Below the pieces are notes generated by a model that was not told where the DNA came from, searched no databases, and was given only the letters and a program-made list of their open reading frames with translations. From an uncultured Alphaproteobacteria bacterium (lineage in GTDB: Bacteria; Pseudomonadota; Alphaproteobacteria; RF32; CAG-239), in contig CALXTL010000012.1 of the NCBI GenBank assembly GCA_944391445.1, positions 1 to 55,686 of the forward strand: a stretch of DNA of 55,686 nucleotides. Direction: 5' to 3'. How positions within the stretch are numbered: position 1 is the stretch's first letter; each line of letters opens with the position of its first letter. This document shows positions 8,553-17,044 of this stretch, piece after piece. Position numbers and translations under genes: made by a program.

Positions 8553-8576
8553 TCGGATGAATCCGGATGACGCACG

Positions 8577-8610
8577 GCGCAACCGGGTTTGTTGATGCCC
8601 GGTTTTGCGC
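8577..8610 (+). promoter_or_regulatory. Stem-loop between atpE and atpF'
   Basis: Inverted repeat gcgcaaccggg … cccggttttgcgc with a 2-nt bulge and a 10-nt loop, not followed by a T-run. In an operon where subunit c is needed in excess, such a structure probably stabilises the upstream atpE mRNA or marks a processing site. The structure is seen; the role is inferred. Confidence 0.5.
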
Positions 8611-8663
8611 GCTGTGTCCGCAGAGCATTTGCAAAAGAAGTTAGTGATTGAAGGAGTTGGCTT

Positions 8664-9149
8664 ATGCCGCAATTGGATTTCAGTATATTTCCGTCGCAGT
8701 TTTTTTGGCTGGCTGTCAGTTTTTTTCTGATGTTGTTTATTTTCAGTCGTTTTATTATTCCCAAAACCGGAGAAATGATTAATCTGCGCAAAGCCAAAAT
8801 TGACGAATATCTGGAAAAAGCCTCGGCATTAAAAGTCAAGGTGGAAAAAACTCTCGATAAATATAATCAGGCATTGAAAAAAGCGACCGACGAGGCCAAT
8901 GCTTCATTGCGGGAAACGCAGCAGGAAATGGCGGAGATGGTGGAACGCCGCCAAAGCGAACTTGCCGCCGAGCTTAAACATCAGATTGAGGAAAGCGAGG
9001 CAAAAATCAATGCCGGGAAGGAAAAAGCGCTTAAACGTTTGGAGCCTGCCGTTGAAGAATTGGCACAGGAAATTTTGAAAAAGCTTGATTTCAAAAACAT
9101 CAAGGCGGCGGAAGTCGCCCGGGCGGTTGAAAAAGTGAAGGAAAACTGA
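8664..9149 (+). CDS. ATP synthase F0 subunit b' (AtpF'/AtpG type)
   Basis: The 161-residue product begins MPQLDFSIFPSQFFWLAVSF, the characteristic N-terminus of alphaproteobacterial b'. One membrane helix (to about residue 30) and a long charged coiled coil follow. With the next gene it forms the heterodimeric peripheral stalk that holds F1 against F0. Length is typical. A good ribosome site (GAAGGAG) precedes ATG. Confidence 0.92.
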   Translation: MPQLDFSIFPSQFFWLAVSFFLMLFIFSRFIIPKTGEMINLRKAKIDEYLEKASALKVKVEKTLDKYNQALKKATDEANASLRETQQEMAEMVERRQSELAAELKHQIEESEAKINAGKEKALKRLEPAVEELAQEILKKLDFKNIKAAEVARAVEKVKEN

Positions 9150-9150
9150 C

Positions 9151-9759
9151 ATGTCCACGGAAAAAGCTTTGCCTCAACAGGAAATTATCGACGCAACGCA
9201 AAACGCCGTTTTTAATGCCGTTGACAGCGTTGTTGACGCAATTGGCGCTACAGCGCAGAATTTATCCGGGCAAGAACCTTTTTATGAAAGCGCGGAATTT
9301 TGGGTGGCTTTTTCTTTTGTTTTGGTTGTGGTCGCTTTGTTTCGGCCGATTGTTAAGATTGCGTATAAGAAGTTAAGCAAGCGCAGTAATCTGATCGGCA
9401 AGCGAATTGAAGACGCCGCTAATGTTTATGCTGATGCGCAAAAAATGCTGGCGGATTATGAGCGGAAATATCGTCAGGTCAAAAACGAGGCCGGCGAGAT
9501 TTTGAACCGGGCCGAGCGGGAGATTGCTCTGCTGAAAAAAGACAAGCTGGCCAAGCTTGAGGCAGACATGAATAATCGCGAGCGTGAGGCTAAGGCAAGA
9601 ATTGCGGCTACGGAAGATGAGGCCATTCGGGAAATCAGCGAAAAAACTGCCGCCTATACCATTAAAGCCGTGAAAGAGGTTTTGGCTCAGAGAATGACGC
9701 CGGCCGAACAAGACAGACTGATTGAACGTTCGATCAGTCTGCTGGCCAAAATGAAATAA
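9151..9759 (+). CDS. atpF: ATP synthase F0 subunit b
   Basis: Peripheral-stalk subunit b, 202 residues. Before the membrane helix (about residues 50-70, FWVAFSFVLVVVALFRPI) is a roughly 45-residue polar N-terminal extension, longer than in most b subunits. The coiled coil runs to the C-terminus and ends in a δ-binding-like region. The start lies 1 nt after the b' stop, indicating coupling. The F1 genes are not in this window, as is usual in this class. It converges with pheA across 3 nt. Confidence 0.9.
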   Translation: MSTEKALPQQEIIDATQNAVFNAVDSVVDAIGATAQNLSGQEPFYESAEFWVAFSFVLVVVALFRPIVKIAYKKLSKRSNLIGKRIEDAANVYADAQKMLADYERKYRQVKNEAGEILNRAEREIALLKKDKLAKLEADMNNREREAKARIAATEDEAIREISEKTAAYTIKAVKEVLAQRMTPAEQDRLIERSISLLAKMK

Positions 9760-9762
9760 ATT

Positions 9763-10599
9763 TTACAAGTAGCGATACGGGTGCGCCCGATAACTGCCGA
9801 GGATGTGCCAGTCTTCGGCATAAAATTTCAGTTCGTCGAAAGCATTACGGAAACTTTCCCGCCCGGGGTGTGATTCAATCTCAATATAAAAACGGGCAGA
9901 GATAAATTTGCCGTTGAGCAGGTAGCTTTCCAGTTTGGTCAGATTAATGCCGTTGGTGGCAAAACCGCCGAGCGCTTTGTATAAGGCGGCCGGAATATGG
10001 CGGGTTTTGAAAATGAGCGAGGTGATAAATTGTCCGCCGTCATCCTGCGGGATGATGTCTTGCCGCGACATGATCAAAAAACGCGTGGTGTTGTCTGCCG
10101 TATTTTCAATATTCGGTGCTAAAATTTGCAGACCGTAGATTTCAGCAGCCAGCGCCGAGGCAATTGCCGCTTGCGAGGAATCGCCGTTTTGCAAGACATC
10201 CTGGCAAGACAACGCCGTATCAATCCTTTGTATGGGGCGAATGTCGTGCTTTTGCAGAAAACGGGAACATTGAGCCAGCGCTTGCGGGTGTGATGAAGCC
10301 GTTCGGATGTCTTTGAGCTTTGCGCCGGGCAGGCCAAGAAGCTGATGTTCAATGCGCAGGAAAAATTCATCAATAATATGCAGACCGGTCTGCGGTAATA
10401 AAAAATGGACGTCGGAGACGCGGCCGGCATTTGAATTTTCTACGGGGATCATGGCTAAGTCGGCTTCGCCGGCGGCCACTTTGGCAAAAGCCTCCTGAAA
10501 CGAGAGGCAGGAGATATATTCCTCTCCCGGGTAAACCGTTCGGCAGGCAATGTGCGAATAGGCGCCGGGCACGCCCTGATAGGCAATTTTGAGTGTCAT
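9763..10599 (-). CDS. pheA: Prephenate dehydratase
   Basis: Converts prephenate to phenylpyruvate in phenylalanine synthesis. The 278-residue product is a monofunctional PDT with no chorismate mutase domain. Motifs: GVPGAYSHIA near the N-terminus, PVENSNAGRVSDVH, SSHPQALAQC and the catalytic NTTRF block. A C-terminal ACT domain (GGFATNGINLTKLES) follows, the feedback site for phenylalanine. It starts 4 nt after the stop of the secreted-protein gene at 10604, so the two are co-transcribed. No Phe-rich leader peptide is seen. Confidence 0.95.
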   Translation of the reverse strand: MTLKIAYQGVPGAYSHIACRTVYPGEEYISCLSFQEAFAKVAAGEADLAMIPVENSNAGRVSDVHFLLPQTGLHIIDEFFLRIEHQLLGLPGAKLKDIRTASSHPQALAQCSRFLQKHDIRPIQRIDTALSCQDVLQNGDSSQAAIASALAAEIYGLQILAPNIENTADNTTRFLIMSRQDIIPQDDGGQFITSLIFKTRHIPAALYKALGGFATNGINLTKLESYLLNGKFISARFYIEIESHPGRESFRNAFDELKFYAEDWHILGSYRAHPYRYL

Positions 10600-10603
10600 T
10601 TTT

Positions 10604-11332
10604 TTATTTCATATTCAAATTAATTTTGTTCCAGCCGCCGCGGCGCGGTTCATTGTCGCTTTGTTTTGGGGCTTTTTCCCATTTGCGGAGCGGACCGTTT
10701 TTTTCGTTAAGGAGGGCTTTTTGCTCATCTGTTTGGGCAATGCCGATCGGCAGCAGTTGATTGAGCAGAGCCGGCGAAGCAAAGTCGACCTTGCTGCGCA
10801 CCAACGGGTCAACCAGCGCATCAATGATTTGCGCGGCGGGTTTGGCATTGAAGGCGTTAAGCTTGCCGCCATAAAAAATAGCAAAAGCATGGCAGGGGCT
10901 TGAAAGCAGCACATCTGTCGAATCAACCCCGCGCACAAAACGCAACATGATCCGAGGACGGATGATGCAATTTTCGGTGACATCAAAAATGATGTTGTCG
11001 GGATTCATGAACAATTCGGAGACAATCATGGTTTTGAGCTCTGTGTTGATGACGCCGCAAAAACCGGCGAGGGCAAAGCCATCGAGGGTGTAGCCGGTGT
11101 AGCCTTCCGGTTTGCTGGCTACCTGGTAGCAGAAAATCTGCTCGGCATTGGTGATGTTGTCAACCGCCGAGGCGCCGATGGCTGAGCTGATTTCTTCCAG
11201 AATTACGGTATGGTTGGGATTCGGCTTCCATTCAGGGAGCTGCTTTTTCGCATCTGTTTCCTGCGCCTGAGCAGCGGCTGCCAGCAGAAAACTCAGGGCA
11301 AAAACCGACATTTTCAGCCAATTCCGTTTCAT
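10604..11332 (-). CDS. Secreted protein of unknown function
   Basis: Not recognised. The 242-residue product has a clear Sec signal peptide (residues 1-23, cleavage after AAAQAQ). The mature part is mostly helical with three or four Cys (IFCYQV, GFCGV, ENCII, SPCHAF), probably disulfide-bonded in the periplasm. The C-terminal tail is basic and polar. A strong AAGGAG ribosome site precedes the start. It shares a transcript with pheA, but nothing in the sequence links it to amino-acid synthesis. Confidence 0.7.
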   Translation of the reverse strand: MKRNWLKMSVFALSFLLAAAAQAQETDAKKQLPEWKPNPNHTVILEEISSAIGASAVDNITNAEQIFCYQVASKPEGYTGYTLDGFALAGFCGVINTELKTMIVSELFMNPDNIIFDVTENCIIRPRIMLRFVRGVDSTDVLLSSPCHAFAIFYGGKLNAFNAKPAAQIIDALVDPLVRSKVDFASPALLNQLLPIGIAQTDEQKALLNEKNGPLRKWEKAPKQSDNEPRRGGWNKINLNMK

Positions 11333-11531
11333 AAAAATCTCCTTTGTGTTGCAAACTAATGTTCAGTATACAGGTCATCGGCCGGGAATACTATCATTTT
11401 TTTTAAGATAATGACAAAATAGTCGTAGAAGTTTAATAATTAAATAAGAATTGTTTTGTTATATTGACAGCAGCGAAAAAAAATAATAATTTGTGTAAAA
11501 TCAAATATTGGGACAACGGAGACTTTTGCTT

Positions 11532-12143
11532 ATGAGAAAGATTTATTTAACGACGGCCTCGGCTTTGGTTTTGAGCATGGTTGCTGCCGCTGCGGCTGAA
11601 GCGCGCGATGGTTTTTATATTGCTGCCCGCGGCGGGTATACTGATTTTAACGTCAATAATAAAGACGACAGCATGCCAGATGCCCCCAAAGTCGAACTGG
11701 ACAGCGGTTGGCATATTTCAGGCGCCATCGGTTACAAGCTGGGCTATTTCCGGGTTGAGGGCGAATATATTTACCGTGATGACAGCGATGATGAATATAC
11801 TTATAATACGCCGGGAGCCGGCCATAAAACTATTTTGGAGTCTGATTCGTTCATGGCCAATGCTTATCTGGACATTATGCCGAACTATTGGATCAGCCCC
11901 TATATCACCGGCGGTATCGGTTTGAGCCGTTTGGATCTGGAAACGTATGATTTCCCGGGTGTTACCGAAAGAGAGACTGATTCTGCCGATAACTTTACCT
12001 GGCAGATTGGCGCCGGCTTGTCGCTGCGTATCAATCGTTGCCTGAACTTGGATGCCGGATATCGTTATATCGACATGGGCGAGATCGACGATGCCGATAT
12101 CAATGCGCATGAATGGTACGGCGGTTTGCGCTATACTTTCTAA
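11532..12143 (+). CDS. Outer-membrane β-barrel protein (OmpA/Omp25-like small porin fold)
   Basis: A 203-residue protein with a signal peptide (residues 1-24, …AAAAAEA). A predicted eight-stranded barrel follows, with alternating strands such as FYIAARGGYTDF, GAIGYKLGYFRVEGEYIY and ISPYITGGIGLSRL. The C-terminal strand ends WYGGLRYTF, whose final Phe is the BAM recognition signature. ATG 11532 is chosen because GGAG lies 10 nt upstream; an in-frame TTG at 11508 has no ribosome site. It has its own terminator and stands alone. Function is probably structural or porin-like. Confidence 0.8.
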   Translation: MRKIYLTTASALVLSMVAAAAAEARDGFYIAARGGYTDFNVNNKDDSMPDAPKVELDSGWHISGAIGYKLGYFRVEGEYIYRDDSDDEYTYNTPGAGHKTILESDSFMANAYLDIMPNYWISPYITGGIGLSRLDLETYDFPGVTERETDSADNFTWQIGAGLSLRINRCLNLDAGYRYIDMGEIDDADINAHEWYGGLRYTF

Positions 12144-12163
12144 GATTTGCGCTTTGTCGCAGG

Positions 12164-12190
12164 AAGCTCCCCTTTTCGGGGAGCTTTTTT
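12164..12190 (+). terminator. Rho-independent terminator of the barrel gene
   Basis: Stem aagctcccc / ggggagctt with a 5-nt loop, followed by six T residues. Confidence 0.9.
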
Positions 12191-12261
12191 GTTTTTTTGA
12201 TGTTGATAACAGTTTGTTTTGTGCGGGGGTTTCTACTTTTTTCTTGAAGAATCGTTTGTGA

Positions 12262-12319
12262 TGATATACTTTGTCAAGGAATTGTGTCTGCCGGAAAAGC
12301 GACTCTGTCTTTTTTCGGC
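12262..12319 (+). promoter_or_regulatory. ppdK promoter (extended -10) and 5'-leader hairpin
   Basis: TGATATACT at 12262-12270 is an extended -10 box. The resulting leader of about 80 nt contains a 9-bp stem (gccggaaaa at 12290-12298, tttttcggc at 12311-12319, 12-nt loop) followed by gtgttttt. That is terminator-like, so weak attenuation ahead of ppdK is possible. Confidence 0.4.
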
Positions 12320-12357
12320 GTGTTTTTAACCTAAAAGCTTAAGGAGCTATGTAAACC

Positions 12358-15048
12358 ATGAGTAAATGGGTCTATACATTTGGAAACGGCAAAGCCGAAG
12401 GCGATGCCGGCATGAGAAATCTCCTGGGCGGCAAAGGGGCTAACCTCGCAGAAATGAATGTGGTTGGTCTGCCTGTTCCTCCCGGATTTACCGTGACGAC
12501 AGAAGTCTGCACTTACTACTACAACAATAACAAGACTTATCCTGCCGATCTGAAAGATCAGGTTCGCGAAGCTGTCGCCGGCGTTGAAAAAATCATGGGC
12601 AAAAAATTTGCCGACGCCAATAACCCGTTGCTCTTCTCCGTTCGTTCGGGCGCCCGCGTTTCCATGCCGGGTATGATGGACACCGTTTTGAACCTCGGTT
12701 TGAACGACGAGACGGTTCAGGCTCTGGCCAAAGCTTCGGGATCGGAGCGTTTTGCTTATGACTCTTATCGTCGTTTTCTGCAGATGTTCTCCGATGTTGT
12801 TTTGGGCGCCGATATTGAAGAATACGAAGGCGCTTTGGAAGCCATGAAAAAAGCCAAAGGCTATAAGTCTGACACGGACCTGACCGCTGAAGACCTCAAA
12901 GAACTGGTTAAAGAATATAAAGAAATCGGCAAAAAACTGGGTAAAGTTGTGCCGCAGGATCCGTGGGAGCAGTTGTGGGCCGGTATCGGCGCCGTTTTCG
13001 GCTCATGGATGGCTGCCCGTGCCATTACCTACCGTAAATTGAACAATATTCCGGGCGACTGGGGTACCGCGGTCAATGTTCAAACCATGGTCTTTGGTAA
13101 TGCCGGCGATGACTGCGCCACCGGCGTTTGCTTCTCCCGCGATCCGGCAACCGGCGAAAATGTTTATTATGGCGAATATCTGGTTAATGCCCAGGGTGAA
13201 GACGTTGTGGCCGGTATCCGCACACCGCAGCCGATGGGCTCTAAAGGCGACGGCACTTCTTTGGAAGAGAAATGGCCGCATCTGTATAAAGAGCTGGTTG
13301 ATGTCCGCAATAAGCTGGAAGCTCACTACAAAGATATGCAGGATATGGAATTTACCATTGAGCACGGCAAACTCTGGATGCTGCAGTGCCGCAACGGTAA
13401 ACGCACCGCTGCCGCTGCTGTTCGCATGGCGGTTGAGATGGTTGAGGAAGGCCTGATCAACAAAGAGGAAGCGATTATGCGCGTTGGCGCCGATCAGCTT
13501 GACCAGCTGTTGCACCCGATGCTTGACCCCAAAGCCAAGAAAAACGTTATTGCCACCGGTTTGCCGGCTTCGCCGGGTGCTGCCGTCGGCCGTGCCGTTT
13601 TCAATGCCGAGGATGCTGAAGCCTGGGCAGCCAAAGGCGAGAAAGTTATTCTTATCCGCAATGAGACTTCTCCGGAAGATATCGGCGGTATGCATGCGGC
13701 ACAGGGCGTTATTACGGCTCGCGGCGGTATGACCTCGCATGCGGCGGTTGTTGCCCGCGGTATGGGCACGCCTTGTGTTTCCGGCTCGCATGAAATTCAT
13801 ATTGACTATGCACAAAAGACCATGACCACCGATAAAGGCGTTGTTGTCAAAGAAGGCGACTGGGTTTCTTTGGATGGCGCCAAAGGTCAGATTATTGAAG
13901 GCCAGGTGCCGACGGTGAAGGCCGACACCAACAGCGGCAACTTCGGCAAGCTGATGAGCTGGGTTGACGAGATCCGCACGCTGGAAGTCCGCGCCAATGC
14001 CGAAACACCGAAAGATGCGCAGACTGCCCGCGACTTCGGCGCTCAGGGTATCGGTCTGGCCAGAACGGAACATATGTTCTTTGACGCAGCCCGTATTCCG
14101 GACATGCGCGCGATGATCTTGGCCGATAATGAAGAAGGCCGCCGCGCCGCTTTGGCCCGGTTGCTACCGTATCAGAAGCAGGACTTCAAAGATCTGTTCA
14201 AGATTATGGACGGTCTGCCGGTGGTTATCCGTCTGTTGGATCCGCCGTTGCATGAATTTTTGCCCAATACGGACGCTGAGATGAAAGAGCTGGCTGACAA
14301 AATGGGCATGACGCTGGAAAAAGTCAAACAGCGTGCCAATTCTCTGCATGAGGCCAACCCGATGCTGGGGCATCGCGGCTGCCGTCTGCCGATTACTTAT
14401 CCGGAAATCTGCGAGATGCAGACCCGTGCCATTTTGGAAGCGGCGATGGAATGCGAAGAAGCCGGTATTAAAGTTTTGCCGGAAATTGAAGTTCCGCTGA
14501 CCGGTTCCAAGAAAGAGCTGGATATTGTCAAAGACATTATCGACACCACGGCCGAGAAGATCTTTGCAGAAAAAGGCAAAAAGATCAAATATGAAGTCGG
14601 CTCGATGATTGAACTGCCGCGTGCGGCTCTGAAGGCTGACGAGCTGGCTCAGTCTGCCGAGTTCTTCGGTTTTGGCACCAACGACCTGACCCAGACCACT
14701 CTGGGTATGAGCCGCGATGATACCGGCGCCATTCTGGACGAATATCGCGCCCGCGGCGTGTATGTGGCTGATCCGTTTGCCTCCATTGATGTTGAAGGTG
14801 TCGGTTGCCTGGTCAAGATGGCTTGTGAAAAAGCCCGCAACTCCAATCCGAAAATCTGGTTGGGTGTTTGCGGTGAACACGGCGGTGATCCGGCATCTAT
14901 CGACTTCTTCCAAACCTGCGGCATGAACTATGTTTCCTGCTCGCCGTATCGTGTGCCGGTGGCTCGTCTGGCTGCCGCTCAGGCTGCGGTTCGTCATAAA
15001 AATGACAAGAACAGCAACGGTTCCTGCTGCTGCAAGAAGGCTTGCTAA
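12358..15048 (+). CDS. ppdK: Pyruvate, phosphate dikinase
   Basis: Interconverts pyruvate + ATP + Pi and phosphoenolpyruvate + AMP + PPi, at the glycolysis/gluconeogenesis node. The 896-residue product has the nucleotide-binding domain at the N-terminus (GGKGANLAEMN, SVRSGARVSMPGMMDTVLN). The swivelling phosphohistidine domain carries His461 in GGMTSHAAVVARGMG. The C-terminal PEP barrel has GFGTNDLTQTTLG and the catalytic CGEHGGDP (Cys838). A short extension after the normal end closes with GSCCCKKAC, which is unusual. AAGGAGCT lies upstream of the ATG. Monocistronic between its own promoter and terminator. Confidence 0.97.
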   Translation: MSKWVYTFGNGKAEGDAGMRNLLGGKGANLAEMNVVGLPVPPGFTVTTEVCTYYYNNNKTYPADLKDQVREAVAGVEKIMGKKFADANNPLLFSVRSGARVSMPGMMDTVLNLGLNDETVQALAKASGSERFAYDSYRRFLQMFSDVVLGADIEEYEGALEAMKKAKGYKSDTDLTAEDLKELVKEYKEIGKKLGKVVPQDPWEQLWAGIGAVFGSWMAARAITYRKLNNIPGDWGTAVNVQTMVFGNAGDDCATGVCFSRDPATGENVYYGEYLVNAQGEDVVAGIRTPQPMGSKGDGTSLEEKWPHLYKELVDVRNKLEAHYKDMQDMEFTIEHGKLWMLQCRNGKRTAAAAVRMAVEMVEEGLINKEEAIMRVGADQLDQLLHPMLDPKAKKNVIATGLPASPGAAVGRAVFNAEDAEAWAAKGEKVILIRNETSPEDIGGMHAAQGVITARGGMTSHAAVVARGMGTPCVSGSHEIHIDYAQKTMTTDKGVVVKEGDWVSLDGAKGQIIEGQVPTVKADTNSGNFGKLMSWVDEIRTLEVRANAETPKDAQTARDFGAQGIGLARTEHMFFDAARIPDMRAMILADNEEGRRAALARLLPYQKQDFKDLFKIMDGLPVVIRLLDPPLHEFLPNTDAEMKELADKMGMTLEKVKQRANSLHEANPMLGHRGCRLPITYPEICEMQTRAILEAAMECEEAGIKVLPEIEVPLTGSKKELDIVKDIIDTTAEKIFAEKGKKIKYEVGSMIELPRAALKADELAQSAEFFGFGTNDLTQTTLGMSRDDTGAILDEYRARGVYVADPFASIDVEGVGCLVKMACEKARNSNPKIWLGVCGEHGGDPASIDFFQTCGMNYVSCSPYRVPVARLAAAQAAVRHKNDKNSNGSCCCKKAC

Positions 15049-15066
15049 GCGGTTATTCGCAAAAGA

Positions 15067-15099
15067 AAAGCGTCTGATGAAAGTCAGGCGCTTTTTTTT
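15067..15099 (+). terminator. Rho-independent terminator of ppdK
   Basis: Stem aaagcgtctga / tcaggcgcttt with one G·T pair and a 6-nt loop, ending in eight T residues. Confidence 0.9.
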
Positions 15100-15162
15100 G
15101 CATGGGGAAGCCGGTCTGACAATTCAGATTGCAGCGCGGAAAAATTTTTTGAAATCTTGATA

Positions 15163-15191
15163 TTGACAAATTTGTCCATGGTGATTATCCT
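15163..15191 (+). promoter_or_regulatory. σ70-type promoter overlapped by a perfect 12-bp palindrome
   Basis: TTGACA at 15163-15168, a 17-nt spacer and TATCCT at 15186-15191 make a near-consensus promoter for the gene at 15280. The palindrome GACAAATTTGTC (15165-15176) overlaps the -35 box and spacer, where a repressor would bind. The expected leader is about 80 nt. Confidence 0.65.
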
Positions 15192-15279
15192 GCCAGGGTA
15201 TTTATAATTTTTAAGTCTCTATATTTATTAACCGATACGCGAGAGATTTTTCTTTCCGTGTCATAAAAACCCAAGTTAT

Positions 15280-15963
15280 ATGGCAAGTTATATTAATGGA
15301 ATGAAGATGCCCGAAGCGGTGTCTGATCCCTCTGTCTATGGTTCTATTGCAAACGGAATGACCCGAGCACAGAAAATTGAAAGATTTTTGCGCGTTGAGC
15401 TGCCAAAATTGTGCGATCAGAATGGGCAAGCCGAAAATGCCGTGATGAATTTGAGCATTTCGCTGTATTATGGTTTGGATGCCAATTTTACGGAGCAGAA
15501 AGTCAGCCGGAGTTTGTTGACATCTTCTCAGGCATCGGGGATTACCAGAGCGCGGCGCTTGTATGCTTCAAACAACTATCTGGTCAGGCGTCAAAAAGGC
15601 AAATGGATTGCCGAGCCTTTGCTGATGCAGGATGATTGGCTGTTGCAGGACAATGTGCATCAGGCTTTTGAAAAGATAGCCCGAGCCAAAGCATGGCATA
15701 AAGACGTTGAAAAACCGTTGCTTTGTGACTGCACTATTGACGGGTGGTATAAAACTGTTGCGTGGATAGCCCGCGTGAAAGACGGCCAAAAATGGCACAC
15801 GCTGTGTTGTCTGCCGCAAAACGGGTTAATTGTTGCCGATTGCAGCGAGGATGAATTTCCGGTGCTCGGCGATGAAAAAAGGATAAAAGTTGCCGACTGC
15901 ATTTTCAAATTATGCAGAAACGGCGAGGAAATTGTTTCTCTGACTCAGGCATTGTCTCTCTGA
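15280..15963 (+). CDS. Conserved-looking cytosolic protein of unknown function
   Basis: Not recognised. The 227-residue product has no signal peptide or membrane segment. Residues ~30-105 are helical and basic, with SRSLLTSSQASGITRARRLYASNNYLVRR. The C-terminal half is β-rich with Trp- and Cys-containing strands (DCTIDGWYKTVAWIARVKDGQKWHTLCCLP), ending in a further β segment. The gene has a strong promoter with a palindromic operator candidate and its own terminator, so it is probably a regulated monocistronic unit. No Shine-Dalgarno is evident at ATG 15280; ATG 15301 or 15358 remain possible. Confidence 0.6.
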   Translation: MASYINGMKMPEAVSDPSVYGSIANGMTRAQKIERFLRVELPKLCDQNGQAENAVMNLSISLYYGLDANFTEQKVSRSLLTSSQASGITRARRLYASNNYLVRRQKGKWIAEPLLMQDDWLLQDNVHQAFEKIARAKAWHKDVEKPLLCDCTIDGWYKTVAWIARVKDGQKWHTLCCLPQNGLIVADCSEDEFPVLGDEKRIKVADCIFKLCRNGEEIVSLTQALSL

Positions 15964-15989
15964 GGCAACGTAGCCTAAAACTGACTTGG

Positions 15990-16024
15990 AAGTGTCCCGA
16001 TTGTGAAACCGGGGCACTTTTTTT
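15990..16024 (+). terminator. Rho-independent terminator of the 15280 gene
   Basis: Ten-base-pair stem aagtgtcccg / cggggcactt with one G·T pair, a 10-nt loop and a following T-run. Confidence 0.88.
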
Positions 16025-16048
16025 GTGCGTGGTTTTTGTTATTTTCGG

Positions 16049-16176
16049 GTTTGAGTATGACAGGTAAAGGATGGATGGTTTGACCTGGATGTCCGGATCA
16101 AGTCCGAACATGACGGTGCCGGCGGGGCGGCGTGTGCCTTAAGGGATGTCCGGGCAAGTTTGAGTATGACAGGTAA
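16049..16176. repeat. Degenerate tandem/palindromic interspersed repeat, about two copies
   Basis: The 19-mer gtttgagtatgacaggtaa occurs at 16049-16067 and identically at 16158-16176. Between them ggatgtccgg occurs twice (16087-16096 and 16144-16153). The first lies at an imperfect palindrome TGTCCGGA-tcaag-TCCGAACA (16090-16110). Palindromes of the form 'ccgga-tcaag-tccgg' near 'catgac' are a common dispersed intergenic element in alphaproteobacteria, so this is probably host-derived. It lies at the left flank of the Bacteroidota-like segment. Confidence 0.7.
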
Positions 16177-16216
16177 GGGGGGATTGTTTATGACGGCGGG
16201 CAAAGATATTTAAAAG

Positions 16217-16267
16217 CAGGACAGCCGCCAGCTAAACTCTTGGTGAGAGAATAGTGACGGCTGCCTG
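16217..16267 (-). terminator. Long inverted repeat downstream of the acquired barrel gene
   Basis: The arms at 16217-16230 (caggacagccgcca) and 16255-16267 (tgacggctgcctg) pair over 13 bp with one bulge and a 24-nt loop. On the minus strand the stem is followed by ctgcttttaaat. A smaller 6-bp hairpin (cagagg / cctctg, 16283-16301) sits closer to the stop codon. Together they probably end transcription of the two acquired genes. The T-run is weak. Confidence 0.45.
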
Positions 16268-16309
16268 TTTACTTATAATAGACAGAGGTGGTTAGCCTCT
16301 GGAACAGTT

Positions 16310-17029
16310 TTAAAACCATATAGATACACCCAGAGAAACCTGGATGTGGAACTTGCTTAGGTCTTCGACCAGCAGTTCCTTCTTGCCCTCGGCGCTCTTT
16401 TCAAACACCTGAACGGGCTTTCCGTTGCTCTCGAGGAGCAGCGTGTTCGCGGTGTCGTTGTACTTACCCTCATAGGGAAGGTACAAACCGCGGACTCCGG
16501 CGAATAACTCCACACGGTTACTCAGCCTTGCTCCGAGCTTAACTTCGCCAAAGGCGGAGAAGCTCATCTTGGAGCTGGCCAGCAACATGACGTATTCGCC
16601 GTCCAGGTCTCCGGCAATGTCACCAGCGTTGCCGCTGATGTTCCACTGCTGGGTGAGACCGGCTCCGATGTTAGCCTCTGCGAAGACCGGAGAACTCGGA
16701 CGAGTAAACCGGTAGCCTGCAAAGGCGCTCACAGAGGAGCGGTTCTCCATGTACGATCCGTCAAGACCGTACATCCATCCGTAATGGAACCAATAGAGCT
16801 TGGCCTGTGCGCCGAAGCTCTTGTCCATTACATCATACAGCCCGGCAACCTCCAGCTTGGCGCTGTTATTGCCATGGCGAACGACCATATAGGCGTTCTT
16901 ACTGTATGTTTTATTTATTGTACTATCACTGGCAGCGTAGGCCTTGATGGTCTGGGCCTTTACTGCGTTAACACTTGCCATACCGAAGAGGATGGCGATG
17001 ATAGCAACGAATAATGTTCTTGTTTTCAT
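16310..17029 (-). CDS. Outer-membrane β-barrel protein, Bacteroidota-like
   Basis: The 239-residue product has a signal peptide (residues 1-25, …NAVKAQ). It then reads as alternating amphipathic strands (AKLEVAGLYDVMD, AQAKLYWFHYGWMYGLDGSYM, SVSAFAGYRF, FAEANIGAGLTQQW) and ends FHIQVSLGVSIWF, with a C-terminal Phe suited to barrel assembly. No specific family was recognised. Codon use matches the upstream lipoprotein gene and not the host. It follows that gene by 113 nt, with a strong hairpin between, and probably shares its transcript. Confidence 0.65.
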   Translation of the reverse strand: MKTRTLFVAIIAILFGMASVNAVKAQTIKAYAASDSTINKTYSKNAYMVVRHGNNSAKLEVAGLYDVMDKSFGAQAKLYWFHYGWMYGLDGSYMENRSSVSAFAGYRFTRPSSPVFAEANIGAGLTQQWNISGNAGDIAGDLDGEYVMLLASSKMSFSAFGEVKLGARLSNRVELFAGVRGLYLPYEGKYNDTANTLLLESNGKPVQVFEKSAEGKKELLVEDLSKFHIQVSLGVSIWF

Positions 17030-17044
17030 ATCCTTGGAATTTGT

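Noticed and set aside
13003..14997. Long reading frames on the minus strand opposite ppdK (356 and 277 codons)
   Set aside because: They are antisense to an intact conserved enzyme, have no domains, and arise from its codon composition.
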